Made by a program: the position numbers and the translations under genes
Part shown: piece after piece, positions 1 to 11,622 of the stretch
Layout: each line of letters opens with the position of its first letter
How positions within the stretch are numbered: position 1 is the first letter of the stretch
NCBI GenBank assembly: GCA_011037195.1
Contig: JAAEAF010005085.1
Coordinates: 1 to 64,000, forward strand
DNA length: 64,000 nt
Source: Triatoma infestans
Lineage: Eukaryota > Arthropoda > Insecta > Hemiptera > Reduviidae
Reading direction: 5' to 3'
The notes under the pieces: generated by a model
What the model was told of the DNA's origin: nothing
What the model saw: only the letters and a program-made list of their open reading frames with translations
Databases searched by the model: none

Positions 1-660
1 CATTTTGAGAACTGGAGTAAGAGAAAGTTGTGTGAGTGTTTCACACCAGATTTTTTTATAGTTGTAGGATTTTGGCTTTGCAAATTTAATTTTAAACAAG
101 TGACAGGCCTTCAATACCCCTTATAAAATCCATTTTTTTCAAAAAAATGTTTTAAAAAAAGTGATACGTTTGTGTAAATACACAAACAAATGCTTCAAGT
201 TCAAGCAAATGCTTGAATGCAGCAAGCATTCCATGTTCAAAGAAAATCGTTGTAACCGTTTTCGAGAAAATGCCAAAAAAAAACCTCGAAAACTTATTCT
301 AAAAAATCGCACTTCCGGTAAACAGAATTTTTTCAAATTTGGAATTCTATCAATACTTGTAATGTGTATTAATATTATGTAGATAGTAAAAACATATATT
401 ATACTAAGTGGTAATTTGGAACAGGAAAGTATAACGCTACTTTTTCGTCTGGAATCCCCAAAAAAATCACTTTTCCCGAGAAAATGTTACAAATAAAAGT
501 GATAGGCATTTATGTGTTATGAAATTTTAGGAAATTTATTTGGAGGCGATTTCGAGAAAATCGCGAAGAACTAAAAAAAAAAAATTAGTAATCTCCCACT
601 TTCGGTTAATGAATTTTGCGTATTTCACACCAGATTTTTACTTTCTCTTATTTTATTTTA
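1..660 (-). repeat. CCGGAA interspersed repeat, copy 1
   Basis: Non-coding, diverged copy of the most abundant repeat in the window, read on the minus strand. Recurring blocks are visible: a TTCGAGAAAAT block, an 'aaaagtgatagg' block, and two CCGGAA-like blocks at about 290-320 and 577-610 that mark an internal duplication. The first 60 bases hold the short inverted motif GTGTGAGTGTTTCACAC seen in other copies. The small open frames on both strands have no family resemblance and are shadows of low-complexity DNA. Edges are approximate because copies are diverged. Confidence 0.7.
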
Positions 661-2555
661 TTTAATTTATTTATATTTGTTATTGGAGTAACATTTGCTT
701 TGAATTGAGTAGTAATAGTTCGTGAATTCTGGAAGTGTAATCCAAATAAATAATACTTATGTAATAGAGATGAGTATGTATGGTAGCATTTGCCTTGTAA
801 ATTCATGGGGAGCACAAACTAATGAATGCGTTAACAGTTGGCAACACTAAATCGTAATTTAACATTTTTTTTTTCTTTTTTTTTTTTTTTTTAGGAAGCA
901 GTACAGAGGCGGAAAACATGGAGCGACAAGAAAATAAAATAAAAAAAACTAGTAATAATGAAATGAGAAAACGAGAAGACATGGAACGCCTTTGAAATTG
1001 CTTATTTTCTCTGCAAGTGGTTGGGGTTGGGGATGTGTGTGAATGCTAGGCCTTGTCCCAGGGGAATCAGCTCGCGCACATTTCAAATTATATATATATA
1101 TATTATATTCACATATGGCTAGGTATACACAATGTATATATATATAACGTTGACCAGATAACAAGGCTGTTGTTATTCAACATGTCCGGTAGACAGTTAG
1201 CCTTTTTCGGGGTCTTATATTTAGTATATATATATATATATATATACGTTCATATGTATATAATACTATACATAGTTCTATCGTAATGTGTTTGTAGGCA
1301 GTTTTACTGTGCTCTGGATAAGACTAGATCTCCCGAGGGTACGCACACTTCTCCTCCCATTAGAATTCTCCCGCCACCGCGGTTGGAAGAGCACAACGGT
1401 TATTTTCCACTTCTTGCCACTTCTACGCTAGTTCTATTGACGATTGTTATTCAGTACGCGGAAATGACGTTGCCCGTTTTATTTATTCTTTTTTTTTTAA
1501 CGCAATCCGGTCGTTAGTTGGAAGTAAAGCTCTTGTATATTTATATATAGGACAAACATTAAGTATGTAATCTTTCTCTTGTCTCTTTCTATATATAATA
1601 TATGTATATATATGTATATACTAGAATTTAACTAGGGGTGATACTGTTTTATAATACCTCTCTGATTGGCTATTATCATTAGTGGTTGTCCATGTCTTCA
1701 AGTCTTCAATTATTCTACAATTTAGTCCCTCAGCAGTTTCATATGAATGCTGTTAAATTTATTTGTTAAATTTAAACTATTATAATTTGTTACATTTATT
1801 CCTCAAAAATGTCTGTGATGGTGATAGCTTTTTTAAATCTACAGTTGTAAAATTTCAATATGAACTAATATTACAAGGTGCTAAATAAATTCTAATCACC
1901 GTTAGATAGTAGCTGTAGCAGGTTGTCTACACTACTAGGGTAATAAATAGATTGGTAATAAATAAATACATATAGTAAATACAGTTCGGTGGATACTGAG
2001 TTTCAATAATTGTTAGTCCACCTGTTTATTGTAAGGGGAACATTGTTGGCCTAGGCATGCTTCTTTTATTTTTAAATTTACAAAGGCATATGATGTTACA
2101 ATTGCTTGCAGTAAAAATGGCATCATATATATAATATTTAAAGCTTTTTTAGTTGTTTTACATAATTCTATTAAAGACGAAAAAGTATAAAAGTAAAGCG
2201 TAGTGTCTTGTTAAAATATGCAACGGCTACATAGCGTTGATGTGCCGTTAGTGAAGTTGGCCCCGGACCCTTCAGATGCACTTTTGTAGGGTAAGCTTGT
2301 GTATCGTACACATCTAATGTAACGAATTCTGACAAACATTCTATAATAATTGATAGAGTTGTAAACCAAAAATAGATAATATATCAACATTCTTAAATGT
2401 TGGTTTAAGTAATTAAATGATGGAATTTTTAATTGAATATAAGAGAGAAGAAAAATATTTATATTTGCCCGGCAGCTTATTTCTGCCTCACAAACGTGAA
2501 TTCATAAATCATAATAAAATAGTACGTTGTTAATAAATATTATTTATAAGATAAG
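661..2555. other. unassigned AT-rich intergenic stretch with TA microsatellites
   Basis: No coding signal or recognisable element was seen. It contains a poly-T run near 866-893, (TA)n tracts near 1088-1107, 1206-1246 and 1590-1620, and otherwise AT-rich unique-looking sequence. Small frames near 949-1286 translate mainly through TA repeats. Confidence 0.5.
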
Positions 2556-2559
2556 TTAC

Positions 2560-2890
2560 GAATTTGTTGTGTGATACAGGATATCTTGTGCTAGTCTCGG
2601 TTTCAATCGTCGTCGGGCTGTTCTGTCCGAGATTGTAGTCTGTTCCAGCTTCGGCAGTTTGTAGGTTTTCTAAAAATCTGTTTGCTGTCTTGTCTAATAA
2701 AGTCTTTAATTGTTGGCATGTTGAGTTCCCTGTGGATTTCCTCGTTTCGTTTAAACCATGGTGCTCCCAAGGCGATGCGTAGGACTTTATTTTGGAAGGT
2801 CTGTAATCTGTACATTGCAGTCTTCGAAGCCCGTATCTATACGGAACAGGCGTAAGTATACGAGGGCGTCTGAGTATAGAGTAGTCTGGA
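2560..2890 (-). pseudogene. jockey-clade LINE ORF2 C-terminal relic
   Basis: The frame at 2603-2815 encodes LQTFQNKVLRIALGAPW followed by RNEEIHRELNMPTIKDFI. This is the characteristic segment downstream of the reverse transcriptase palm in jockey/X-element-type LINEs. Neighbouring sequence in another frame (2816-2890) continues the similarity upstream, so at least one frameshift lies near 2815. Only the C-terminal end of ORF2 remains; no RT catalytic motif or endonuclease is present. It is a 5'-truncated dead copy. The clade is a judgement from motif memory. Confidence 0.75.
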
Positions 2891-2929
2891 CCATTGCGGT
2901 TTAAATGCGTCCGCCTGTTAATCAATAAA

Positions 2930-4145
2930 TAGAGCTGTCTAAGGGTTTAAATGATGGAAATATTGTATTTTTTATTACTCTCGAAGACTCTAGCACCGTA
3001 CAGCGCCAATGATACTATGTACTGCGCATCTGATACGCTTTTGTATTCAGGGAAACGGCCTGAATCATACAGGATAGTCTACTTTTCTGTCCATTATGCC
3101 TTTGCGCCATAATTACTGGGCATAACATCCGTAACTGAACAAAACTATTAATTAAATTTTTAACATGTTTACAAACACATTTTGATTTCTTTTTTTTTAT
3201 TTCCCGTTAAAAAGCAATACAAATATCGTTGACAAATAAATAAATAAATCACCTTATTAATATAGTAGAGGATAAAATTAATTGCCTGCATTATTATAAT
3301 AAACTACTTGTTGATTATAAACATATAATTGTTAGAGCTTTTAGTGCTTTCCACACCTCTGTCTCTTATCACTCTCTCTCTCTCGTTCCGTCTCTCTTCT
3401 CTCTCACCGTTTAATAGAAGTGGATTGTTGAGCCGAGCCAATGGAATATGGTTGAGGGGGAAATTTTAGATAGGTAGGTTTATAGTTAAATTAGTCGTTA
3501 TAGGGAATATTTCATCTGTTTGTTCAAGGTTGGCAAACCTGTAGATAATTGTTAACAATACAGCCTTGTAGAGGGCGCCACTCTTTCCACTCCCCCTCCG
3601 GTAACCACCTTTCTACCTTCTAACTTCTACATTACAACGCCGTGAGGTTCGTGTAACTGTTGTTATTCTAGAACAACCACCGGCTGTATGCAAATGTAAA
3701 CGTTTACTGTACACGATTAGTTCCAGTTGAGAATATTAACTGCTATAAATGTTTAGCCCTATTTCTGATTAGGATCCGAAATGTAATGCACTAAGCGGTA
3801 AATACTTAAAGTCAACGCGTAGAAATATCATTATCTTCAATTTTTGGGAGGTTGTTTCTTTTTAATCACCATTAGAATCGATCTAAACGATCGATTTAAA
3901 ATTAACACTACTATTATACATATATATATTTTAATAATTTTACATGAAAGTAAAATCCAACAATAGAAGAATCATTTTAATGAAAAAAGGAACAATAAGG
4001 AAAATAAAATTGGCTTTATTAAGGCTATTTTGTGAAACTATGTAATAAAGCTTTTCACAACAATTAGTTTTTAAAGAAGTGGTTGAAATTGTTTTTCTTC
4101 CCAAATATTGTAAAATAATAACCGGAAGTTTAATAATAATTTTTT
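2930..4145. other. unassigned intergenic stretch
   Basis: No gene or element was recognised. There is a CT-rich tract near 3358-3410 and otherwise AT-rich sequence with no long open frame. Confidence 0.45.
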
Positions 4146-4149
4146 ACTT

Positions 4150-4720
4150 TTTCTTCACTGTTAGAGGAAGGAATGCGATCTGTCTAATTCTGGAAATTGA
4201 ATTTTCACCGGAAATACACCGTCTGAGGTTCATTGTATCAGAAAAAGCAATTATTAAAATGATCCTCTATATATGTATATGAACAGCATAATCCAAAGAA
4301 AAATAAACGAAAAACCGCAGGTAGTTTAAATTTGCTATTCCGTTTGGGAAACACTACGAGATCTGATAGGAAGTTATATTTCTCAACCAAGGGGTATTTT
4401 GGAGGAACATTGACGTAAGCTTCCCTGTAAAGTACCACTTCAATAGAATTTCTGATTATACCACCTACATAATATTAGTATGCTTTAAAAGCATTGCTAG
4501 AATTCCAAATATGAATAAAATCGGTCAACAGGAAGTCAACAGAGATTTTGCACATTAGGTTTTTGAGTTTTTGAAATTGTCTCGAAAACGGCTATAGCGA
4601 TTGTTCTTTAAACTTTAAATAGTGACTGTGCAGATATAGTTATTTATCAAACAGTGAGTAAAGTAATGCTATCCACCCAAGTTCAGCTATAAGTACAGCA
4701 GAGAGTTGAATATTAAATTT
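4150..4720 (+). repeat. CCGGAA interspersed repeat, copy 2
   Basis: Plus-strand copy. It shows the 'gaggaagg...gcgatc' start block, TTTTCACCGGAAATACA near 4204, the 'tttgctattccgttt' block near 4330, and the 'ctcgaaaacggctatagcgattg' block near 4580. It is non-coding. Confidence 0.7.
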
Positions 4721-5079
4721 TTGCTGCAACTGCAATACCAATGGTTCACTAATATGAATATAAAAAGATACTATACGGAGAATGTATTTTAATTCAAGAT
4801 AAATACTCCTTCTCTCTATAACCTTGGTGGTATAACCTCCAGGTTATTAAGGCCAATCTACTTGAGGTTTGATATAACCTCAAATCAGCTGTATGTGGGA
4901 TTTGTTTTGATCTTGTTTTCGCACATTGCCGCTAGACGCCGGGCTGCTTTACTTTTTGTCACTTGTATAGTGAAATGGAACTTTACTCATTACTTTTGAT
5001 TTAATAATTACTCACATTATTACACGGTTGCCGAAAATAATAACTTCTCAACCACTTTGCTGAAAATGGATATTTCATT

Positions 5080-5165
5080 TTTGCATACATTGATTTCCAT
5101 GGTAGCCTGCTTGATTTTGTGGTCATCAACCGTTTTTTCGGCATTCGCCCATTATCAGAATGTCT
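5080..5165 (-). mobile_element. PLE-A fragment with decayed hammerhead-like motif
   Basis: Read on the minus strand, about 5124-5163 gives a CTGATAA box, a GGGC-type stem II, a GAAA run and then a GATGACCACAAAAT tail. The same arrangement occurs in the much better copy at 37874-37911. The ribozyme core is damaged (CTGATAA instead of CTGANGA, and an altered GAAA/CCGG region), so activity is not expected. It interrupts CCGGAA-repeat sequence that resumes near 5205. Confidence 0.6.
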
Positions 5166-5204
5166 TGATAAACAGAATTGTACAGAGTAAAATCAATTAC
5201 ACAC

Positions 5205-5420
5205 TCATTTTTTCATTTTTGTTTGGATTTTCTCGGAAAATGGCTCCAATGATTTTCATTTAACTTCCTATATTATCTGAATACATAAACACCTACCTAC
5301 TTCATATAAATACCTGTTTACTTAGAATATTTGTAAGCGTAACTGCTTTTCAAATTGACCGAAAAGATAAAAGAGTTTAGGAGGGTTCTGAAGAATTAGT
5401 GACACAACATTTCTATTGTT
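5205..5420 (+). repeat. CCGGAA interspersed repeat, partial copy
   Basis: Contains the 'tttctcggaaaatggctccaatgattttc' block typical of the plus-oriented repeat, then a weaker match. It probably continues the copy interrupted by the PLE-A fragment just upstream. It is non-coding. Confidence 0.5.
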
Positions 5421-6170
5421 TGGTTTAGTTCAATGTTGCTGGGCCATTCTTTTCGACTATTAATGTAAATATAACCTGCCATAGATGTTAACGAATATGT
5501 ACCCCATCACCACATCTATACTACTGAAGTGGTGTAAGTTTCAAACTAAATTTGACCTGACTGTGTGTTATTTCCAGTAAAATCTCAATTTTATAAATTT
5601 GACATAATCGCAATACTTCTCTTACAGCAATAAGAGAAAAAAAAAGTGGAAAAACTAAATAAACCTCGTGAAAGATTCACTATAATGTGCAACTATAGAC
5701 AGAGTGTTTCAGGGTAGTGGGGGGGGGGGGATTATAGTCGGTGTCAATGTATGCAACATGTATTATCAAAAAGGTCAAGAAAGGAGAAACATTTGACATA
5801 TAAATGATTCAGAAGTTGTTGCTCCACGTCAACTAGTTTCTTCCCGTTCCTATTCCTTCTTGCTTATTTTTGTTTCTCCTTTCCAGCCAATTTTTCTTTC
5901 TTTCCCCCACCTTTTACTAGTTCCACCAGCATTCTATTGCTACTAGTACATTTAGAAACCGAGAATCGAAAACTTTCTCCACTCAAAGAAAGGTAGTGCA
6001 AGAGAGGGGAAGAGAGAAAAGAGAATGAGACAAACACTCCCTCTCTTAGTTACTTGCACTTTTCTGTGTGTGTGTTCCTTATACTTCCCCCACTACTTTT
6101 TCTCTTACACAGTTTTCTCGCACATTTTCTCTTTTAGATTCATGAAAAAACAACTATTCGCCACTGAGAC

Positions 6171-6201
<31 letters not shown>

Positions 6202-7070
6202 TATATACGTATTATGTGTGTGAGTGTGTATGTTTTTTGTGTTCCTAGTATTATTTTATTCATGCAGTCTTTGCCTTTCTCTCTCTCTCTGTAACCTACA
6301 GCTTTCCTGTTATTTGTCTCGGAATTTTTCTGAAAAAAAAATTTTTAGAATATCAAGATGGCAAGAATATATTCATCATATTTTTTCTATTAATTATATA
6401 TATATATATATATATATAAAGCTGTAAATGTAACCTTCATAATTTAATATTGTTATTAAAATAAAACATAGGAATAACCAAAGAACGAAAGAAATTTTGA
6501 ATTAAAAAAAAAGTCCTCCGGGCCGGATTGGCCTCCGGACCGTAAATGCTCAGCAGTAATTTTTTGTAATATATTTAAGTAATATGAAAAAAAAAAACAA
6601 CATAAAAAAGCTTCGGTTTAAACATGGTAACTGCATATAAATGTTTGTAACTGCTCGCAACATAAATACAGTATTTTGGAAAGAAAGTGTTAACGATCGA
6701 CACAATCATGGTCGCGATCGCATTTGCTGGACGATTTCAGATTTTTTTTTTTTTTATTTCCATACAGGTGTTTTCATTTTTATTTGTTATCGACAGGTTT
6801 CGCGCGTCCATTCCTCCACATTCGGGGAAGGACTTATCTTAATGAATAAGGTGATCAATGTTGACTTTTGTAACGGAAAAATGAGTTTACATAGGTTTTT
6901 AAAGCAAAATGTTTGTGCCACCTACGGAGTGGATAGTGGTGCCGTTTGTTTCTAGTTTAGCCCTATGTTTTCTTAAAGGCATTGTCCTTATGTTCTTTGA
7001 AAAGGGAAAATAACGGAAATATTTTCAACTACTTTATGGACTAAATTCAAATAAACAATTAGTCAAGTTG
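5421..7070. other. unassigned AT-rich stretch with TA tracts
   Basis: No gene was recognised. It holds a G-run near 5720-5730, (TA)n near 6174-6206 and 6392-6420, and poly-T near 6738-6753. Open frames in this stretch run through low-complexity sequence and match no family I know. Confidence 0.45.
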
Positions 7071-7074
7071 AAAA

Positions 7075-7185
7075 TGTAAGTGGGTCCGCAATGCTGGATA
7101 ACACTGGTATTTTATCCATCGTAACATGCATACTGATTTTATTCCTAACCGGGTTCGGATTTTCCGGTTCGGTTTTTTTAATGTT
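7075..7185 (-). mobile_element. PLE-C end fragment
   Basis: On the minus strand this matches the PLE-C end seen at 41140-41210: a CCAGCATTGCGGACC block at its distal end, an ATAAAATACC block, and decayed hammerhead flanks with GAACC in place of GAAACC. It abuts a plus-strand PLE-C copy at about 7186, so the two ends are joined head-to-head. Confidence 0.6.
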
Positions 7186-7325
7186 GGAGTGTAACAGAAA
7201 CATTACGTTGAAGTGAACTCCCTACACGAACTTGGTGAATTTCCTCTGACGATGGATGAAAATCCGAAGCCGGTCAGGAGCAAAATCAATATGCCTGCTA
7301 CGACGGATAAAATACTAGAAATTAA
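7186..7325 (+). mobile_element. PLE-C end with near-intact hammerhead-like motif
   Basis: Shares GTGTAACAGAAACATT and GAAGTGAACTC...CTACACGAACTT with the copy at 41046-41200. The hammerhead-like part is 7242-7279: a TCCT arm, CTGACGA at 7246-7252, an extra T, a GGAT/ATCC stem II with a GAAA loop, then GAAGCCGGTC and an AGGA arm that pairs with TCCT. One core base differs (GAAG instead of GAAA). Known role of the family: PLE-borne minimal hammerheads that may process element RNA. Activity of this copy is uncertain. Confidence 0.65.
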
Positions 7326-7676
7326 TCAAGTATTAATTATTTATACCTATCGGTCATTTTATATAATGGGGTTATATTTTCATAAAATTTATAACCCATA
7401 TAGAAACACAATTGACATAAATTTGTATTATATTGTGCGTAACAAAAACGAACATTTCTTATATAACGCTATTAACATTTTAAATTTTACAAAGTTGTAC
7501 CTAGTTCCAAAATTGCTGATTATTTTAAGGCTGAACAGTTTCTTGTCAAATCTTATCTTGAAAAACTTTTGCGAATTTCTTGGGTCAAACCGAAGATTTT
7601 TGGATTGAAAGGCATAAAAGTCAAAAACCGCAATGATATTGGAATTAAATAAAATGTACAGGTAATTAATTTCTAT
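7326..7676. other. AT-rich stretch between PLE ends
   Basis: Open reading on the plus strand to 7608 is rich in Ile, Leu, Tyr and Asn and shows no recognisable motif. I see no support for a protein. It may be decayed PLE interior or unrelated sequence. Confidence 0.35.
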
Positions 7677-7678
7677 GA

Positions 7679-7770
7679 TTTTATCCGTGCTTCATTTTGT
7701 TGGTTCTGGCTGGATTTCATACATCGTCAGAGTGATGTTTACAATCAATTCGTGTAGATTGATGACTTTA
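7679..7770 (-). mobile_element. decayed PLE-C end fragment
   Basis: On the minus strand this gives an AATTCGTGTAGATTG-complement block, CTGACGATG, then a broken stem II and a GAAATCCAGCCAGAACC stretch. The layout is that of PLE-C with a collapsed GAAA/CCGG region. It is the third of four PLE-C ends within 1.1 kb. Confidence 0.5.
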
Positions 7771-7939
7771 ACTATAAGTTTATATCACATATCGTATATT
7801 CTTTCACATATCGTACGCTATATGCTTTCTCTGCAGGAGCGGCAGCTCTGACGGCATCCTCAAAAGAAATGTCCATTTTTCTGTTATCCCTATAGTTAGC
7901 AAATCAAACGACAAAATTAAAAATAATGTGAAATTAAAA

Positions 7940-8160
7940 AAAAAATATTTCTGGTATTTTATCCGTCGTAGCAGGCATTTTCATTTCGTTCCTGACTGGT
8001 TTCGGATTTTTATCCATCGTCAGAGCAAATTTACCAAGTTCGTGTAGAGAGTTCACTTCAAGTAATGTTTCTGTTACACTCGCACCTGTTGGTTTGTTGG
8101 TTACATACCTGTGGCGAGGTTATAAGGTTATGTTACTATGTGTGCGTGTGTTTAATGACA
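7940..8160 (-). mobile_element. PLE-C end with hammerhead-like motif
   Basis: The hammerhead-like part is 7990-8026 on the minus strand: CTGACGA (8023-8017), an extra T, GGAT/ATCC stem II, GAAACCAGTC and AGGA. Only the tiny stem III is broken (CCAG rather than palindromic CCGG). Upstream on the minus strand it shares CCAACAAACCAACA and TAACATAACCTTATAACCTC with 40990-41040, which fixes both as copies of one family. Confidence 0.7.
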
Positions 8161-9080
8161 AATGGAATTATTATAAATTATGATTACCCTTTAGAAAATA
8201 TGTATAATAAATAGCATGTTTTGAAGAATACTATATAACTAATTTTTAATAGTGCTGTTAAGTATGTTCAGTGTTTTATCAAGTCATTTTTATTAGGGGT
8301 GGCGATAAAGAAGTGTACTGTACTAATAAGAATAGATAAAGTTTGAAGAAAGACAATGCAAAGTTTATGGACAGTCAAAAGCTTGTGCAAGTAATAAATA
8401 AATATGAAATACGAGCAGTACAAGCAGGGTTAATACAAGAAAATATGTAACTAAATTGATATGTAAGAAGGTTGGCAGCAAATTGCAAATTAGAGATGAT
8501 ATTAAAATAAATAATAGAGGAAAGCCAATGTATTTGTTTTAAGCCAATGTATTACATATGCTTAATGTAATAAATTACATTAAGAATATGTTGAGAGAGA
8601 TGTGGTGGCATTTGTAAAGGTATTTTAATAGGGCACGGTAGGAGATTTTAAAATTATATCATGCAAATAATCTGGAGAAGAAGAAAATTTGGTTCCACAG
8701 GTAAGAATTTAATAAGAGGTGCATGCATCATGCATTTTTGTGTGTGTGTGAACATATTCATATTGATCATTCAACATACACACACATTCACATATTCATA
8801 TTCATCATGTATTTTTAAATGATATTCGAAAAAAGCTGTCTCCATTTTTTTTTATATTCCATCATCAATATTAATAAATATATATAAATATTTATATGTA
8901 TTATTCAGTAATTCTATATGAATTATTTATAATCCTTTTGGTAAAACAATGCAAAGTAGGATTATTTCTTTAATTTTCATTATTTTGTATCATTTTGGGA
9001 AAAGTTGTCTGCTTTGTTTTTCAAAAATAAAGACTTCATTTGTTTGTTTGATTATATATATATAAAGAACAATCAGCTTA
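8161..9080. other. unassigned AT-rich stretch
   Basis: No gene or repeat was recognised. It includes short TG and CACA runs near 8740-8790 and TA-rich tracts near 8880 and 9052. Confidence 0.4.
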
Positions 9081-9084
9081 AAAC

Positions 9085-9215
9085 TGTTTTCCTTATTGAG
9101 GGAACATTAGAACAGGTATTTCCTGTGAAAACTCAATTTGGAAAATTTGACACGATCGAAGTCTTTTTCTTTCTTTAGGAAGGTAAGCGAAAGTAAAAAA
9201 AACAACTATATTTAG
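9085..9215 (-). repeat. CCGGAA interspersed repeat, short fragment
   Basis: On the minus strand it carries a GACTTCGATCGTGTCAAATTTTCC block, then a GAGTTTTCACAGGAAATAC block, which is the start portion of the repeat. It is truncated on both sides. Confidence 0.55.
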
Positions 9216-9489
9216 AAAATATGATTAGAGTGACACTACAGTGAAACCATATCTATATTCCCAGGTGTATAATACACTATCAAAACGTACACACGCGCCT
9301 ACAACTAGTTTTGCACATTCGCCATTAAGACCTTATCTGTATGGCCGTCCGTGTATTGTTCAGTTTCACACTTACATACTTACTCACTCCCTTAGGTACA
9401 ACTTTTCAGTTAACACACAGCTGTTTTATCTGTTTAACACATCATCATATTTATAACTTTATTACATTCAGTTTTAACTTTATAATAAT

Positions 9490-9660
9490 TTTATTAGGAG
9501 TGTCGAGAATGTTTTTCTTTCTGGCTCCAAACTGGTGTGAAGTTGCCAACAACAGGCACTGAGTGGGGTAGATGCTCCACAGCACTGCCGGACTAAAATC
9601 CGAGACCTCCGTGTGATAGACTAGCTGCTACAACTGAGCTAATCTCTTCCCCTGGGCTCC
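9490..9660 (-). mobile_element. tRNA-derived SINE-like sequence
   Basis: On the minus strand from about 9655 the sequence shows an A-box-like TAGCTCAGTTGTAGCAG, an anticodon-arm-like segment and a decayed B-box region (TTTTAGTCC in place of TTCGANTCC). The acceptor ends do not pair, so this is not a working tRNA. A unique-looking body follows to about 9490. It is a single copy in this window, so SINE status is inferred from the tRNA-like head alone. Confidence 0.5.
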
Positions 9661-11045
9661 TATAACATATCCAAAGAAAAACACAGTAAGCAGAATATAG
9701 ATCAGAAATCTAGTCTTAGATCCAATACAACTAAGTTCTAGAAAGTCTGAGCAATTAGTACCTTGAAGAAGTGGTTCCTTATGGGCAATGCCTATGTCCA
9801 ACTGTTCAAAACTTGAAGTCTTGAACCAGATTTCATAAAGCAAACAATTTGTCTTCAGAAGAATTAGGGTTAACTTTTCCAACACTACAAAGAAGATTCA
9901 GGACATTATCAAGCAGAAATAGTCTCCTAAGGTCACAGTATTATGTGATTCAGCTAGGTGCCAAAGGGAATTCAGTAAAATGAAGACGGACCTATCAACT
10001 TATTTTATCTATCGGCAACCAAACGTATTCAAAGGATGAAACAGCCAGTAGCTAATCGTAATCCTACCAGTCATCCCATTAGTAGGTTCGATACCAGTAA
10101 GATGGAAAGAGGCGTCTAGTTTAGTAACTACCTACTTACAGAAAGGAAGTATATTCATTTTCTGACATTAAAAGTATCTTTCATCTTTCTTGGGGTTCAG
10201 TGTGTACTGCGACCAAAAGAGATATATCGTTCACCCTAAAGCAACCCTTCCAGATTAAGATCTCTGAAAACTTGATTTACTAGGGTAAAATGTTGAGGCA
10301 GTTTGGGTAGGAGGCAACCTGTCGTGATATCTTACATGTTGTTTGGTGATTGGATTCCTGTATAAGTCTGTGAGTTCAACATACAGTTGGACGACTAACA
10401 CGTAGTCAATTTACTTTTATAAAAAGAATTAACCTACAATTTCAAAACTGTTTTTACTTGGTTATGAAGCTTGAATTACAGTTTCACTCATCAAAGTAAT
10501 TATAAGTAATTTCATCGAAATCCTTTTAAACAATGTTTAAAAAAAAATTCTTTTAAAAGATAGAATAACTAAGACATTGGAAGTGAAGCTAACTTGAGAC
10601 AAGATAAATATTTACACACACAAAGAAAACTATTGCGGGATTACATAGTTTTATATTAAGTGTTAAGAAGGGAAAGCAAGTTGTAAGACTGTTATCAGCG
10701 AGCTTGATGTTGTTTGGTGGTTGGTTAGAAGGGGCTGGAGATGTTGGAGGGGCGCCTCTTATCAGTGTTAAGAATGTGGATAGAGTGCGCGCTCTCAAGT
10801 TCTGTGGTACAACAAAGATCATCTCACTACACTACCTTCCAACAATACTCAACTGTAAACAACCATTCTAACAACAAACAACAACTATAACAACAAACAC
10901 CTCATTCCATCTTTATACCAAAATATAACATTGTCCAAGTATATTAACACTTCTTCTTTTAACTTCTTTTTATTTATTACCTATGAGCTACTAAATTTTG
11001 TTGAATTGTTTGTTAATATGATTTACGCTTCAAAAAGATGAACCA
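9661..11045. other. unassigned intergenic stretch
   Basis: No gene or known repeat was recognised. The minus-strand frame at 9628-9885 begins inside the tRNA-like head and matches nothing I know. The minus-strand frame at 10589-10822 is also unsupported. Confidence 0.4.
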
Positions 11046-11048
11046 TTA

Positions 11049-11548
11049 TTACCTTTTGCACTCGTAAGTATTTTTACTTCCTCTTACTCCTAGTTCCAGA
11101 TTGCGATCTACCAGATTTTCGAAATTACGTTTTCTTCGGAAATACATGTTTTGTGGTCCCCTGAAGACGAAAAAAAATGTTAATGTGTATGTGTTAAATG
11201 TAAATGTGTATGTGTTAATAGAATATATCCAAATGGAAAAGTTGCAGGAAGCCTCAAACTTGGTATTGCTTTTAAGTACTACCCCAGCATCAGAACGAAG
11301 ATTTCGGGCAAAATCCATCAACCGGAAGCGCCACTTTACTGAATGGTTTTTTTTTCCAGTTTTTCGTGATTTTCTCGAAAACAATTTTCTTTGAACTTGC
11401 GATATCAGCTAGACATTCAAAGCTACAACTTTTATTTGTAACATTTCTCCGAGAAAATTCATTTAAGAGCACTTTTGGGGGAAGTGTGAGGTTATGGTTT
11501 TCCCTCAAGAGCTATTTCAATTATTACACAATTCTATCATCTATCTAA
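11049..11548 (+). repeat. CCGGAA interspersed repeat, copy 4
   Basis: Well-preserved plus copy: 'cttttcttcggaaatacatgtt' near 11130, a (TGTGTA)-rich segment near 11180-11220, 'aaaatccatcaaccggaagcgccactttactgaatgg' near 11310, 'gattttctcgaaaacaattttctttgaacttg' near 11370, and 'cttttggggg' near 11470. Several overlapping frames are open on both strands, but they follow the repeat and encode nothing recognisable. Confidence 0.75.
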
Positions 11549-11552
11549 AAAT

Positions 11553-11622
11553 ATTAATTTAACAAGCAAAATATTAGTTGGCTGGGGGCCAAAGAAACAA
11601 AACTTTAATCTTTAAAAGATTT
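11553..11622 (-). mobile_element. PLE-D end fragment
   Basis: Shares the AACAAGCAAAATAT.AGTTGGCTGGG block and the ACTTT.ATCTTTAAAAG block with 15932-15990, where the same sequence leads into a hammerhead-like motif on the minus strand. Only the distal portion remains here. A LINE relic follows directly. Confidence 0.55.

Noticed and set aside
139..382. Open frames on both strands
   Set aside because: They lie wholly inside a CCGGAA repeat copy; similar frames occur in other copies with no conserved protein.
9590..9660. tRNA gene on the minus strand
   Set aside because: The B box is decayed and the ends do not pair; treated as a SINE-like head.
11049..11548. Four overlapping frames of 60-111 residues
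   Set aside because: Repeat-derived, on both strands at once, with no domain or codon signal.
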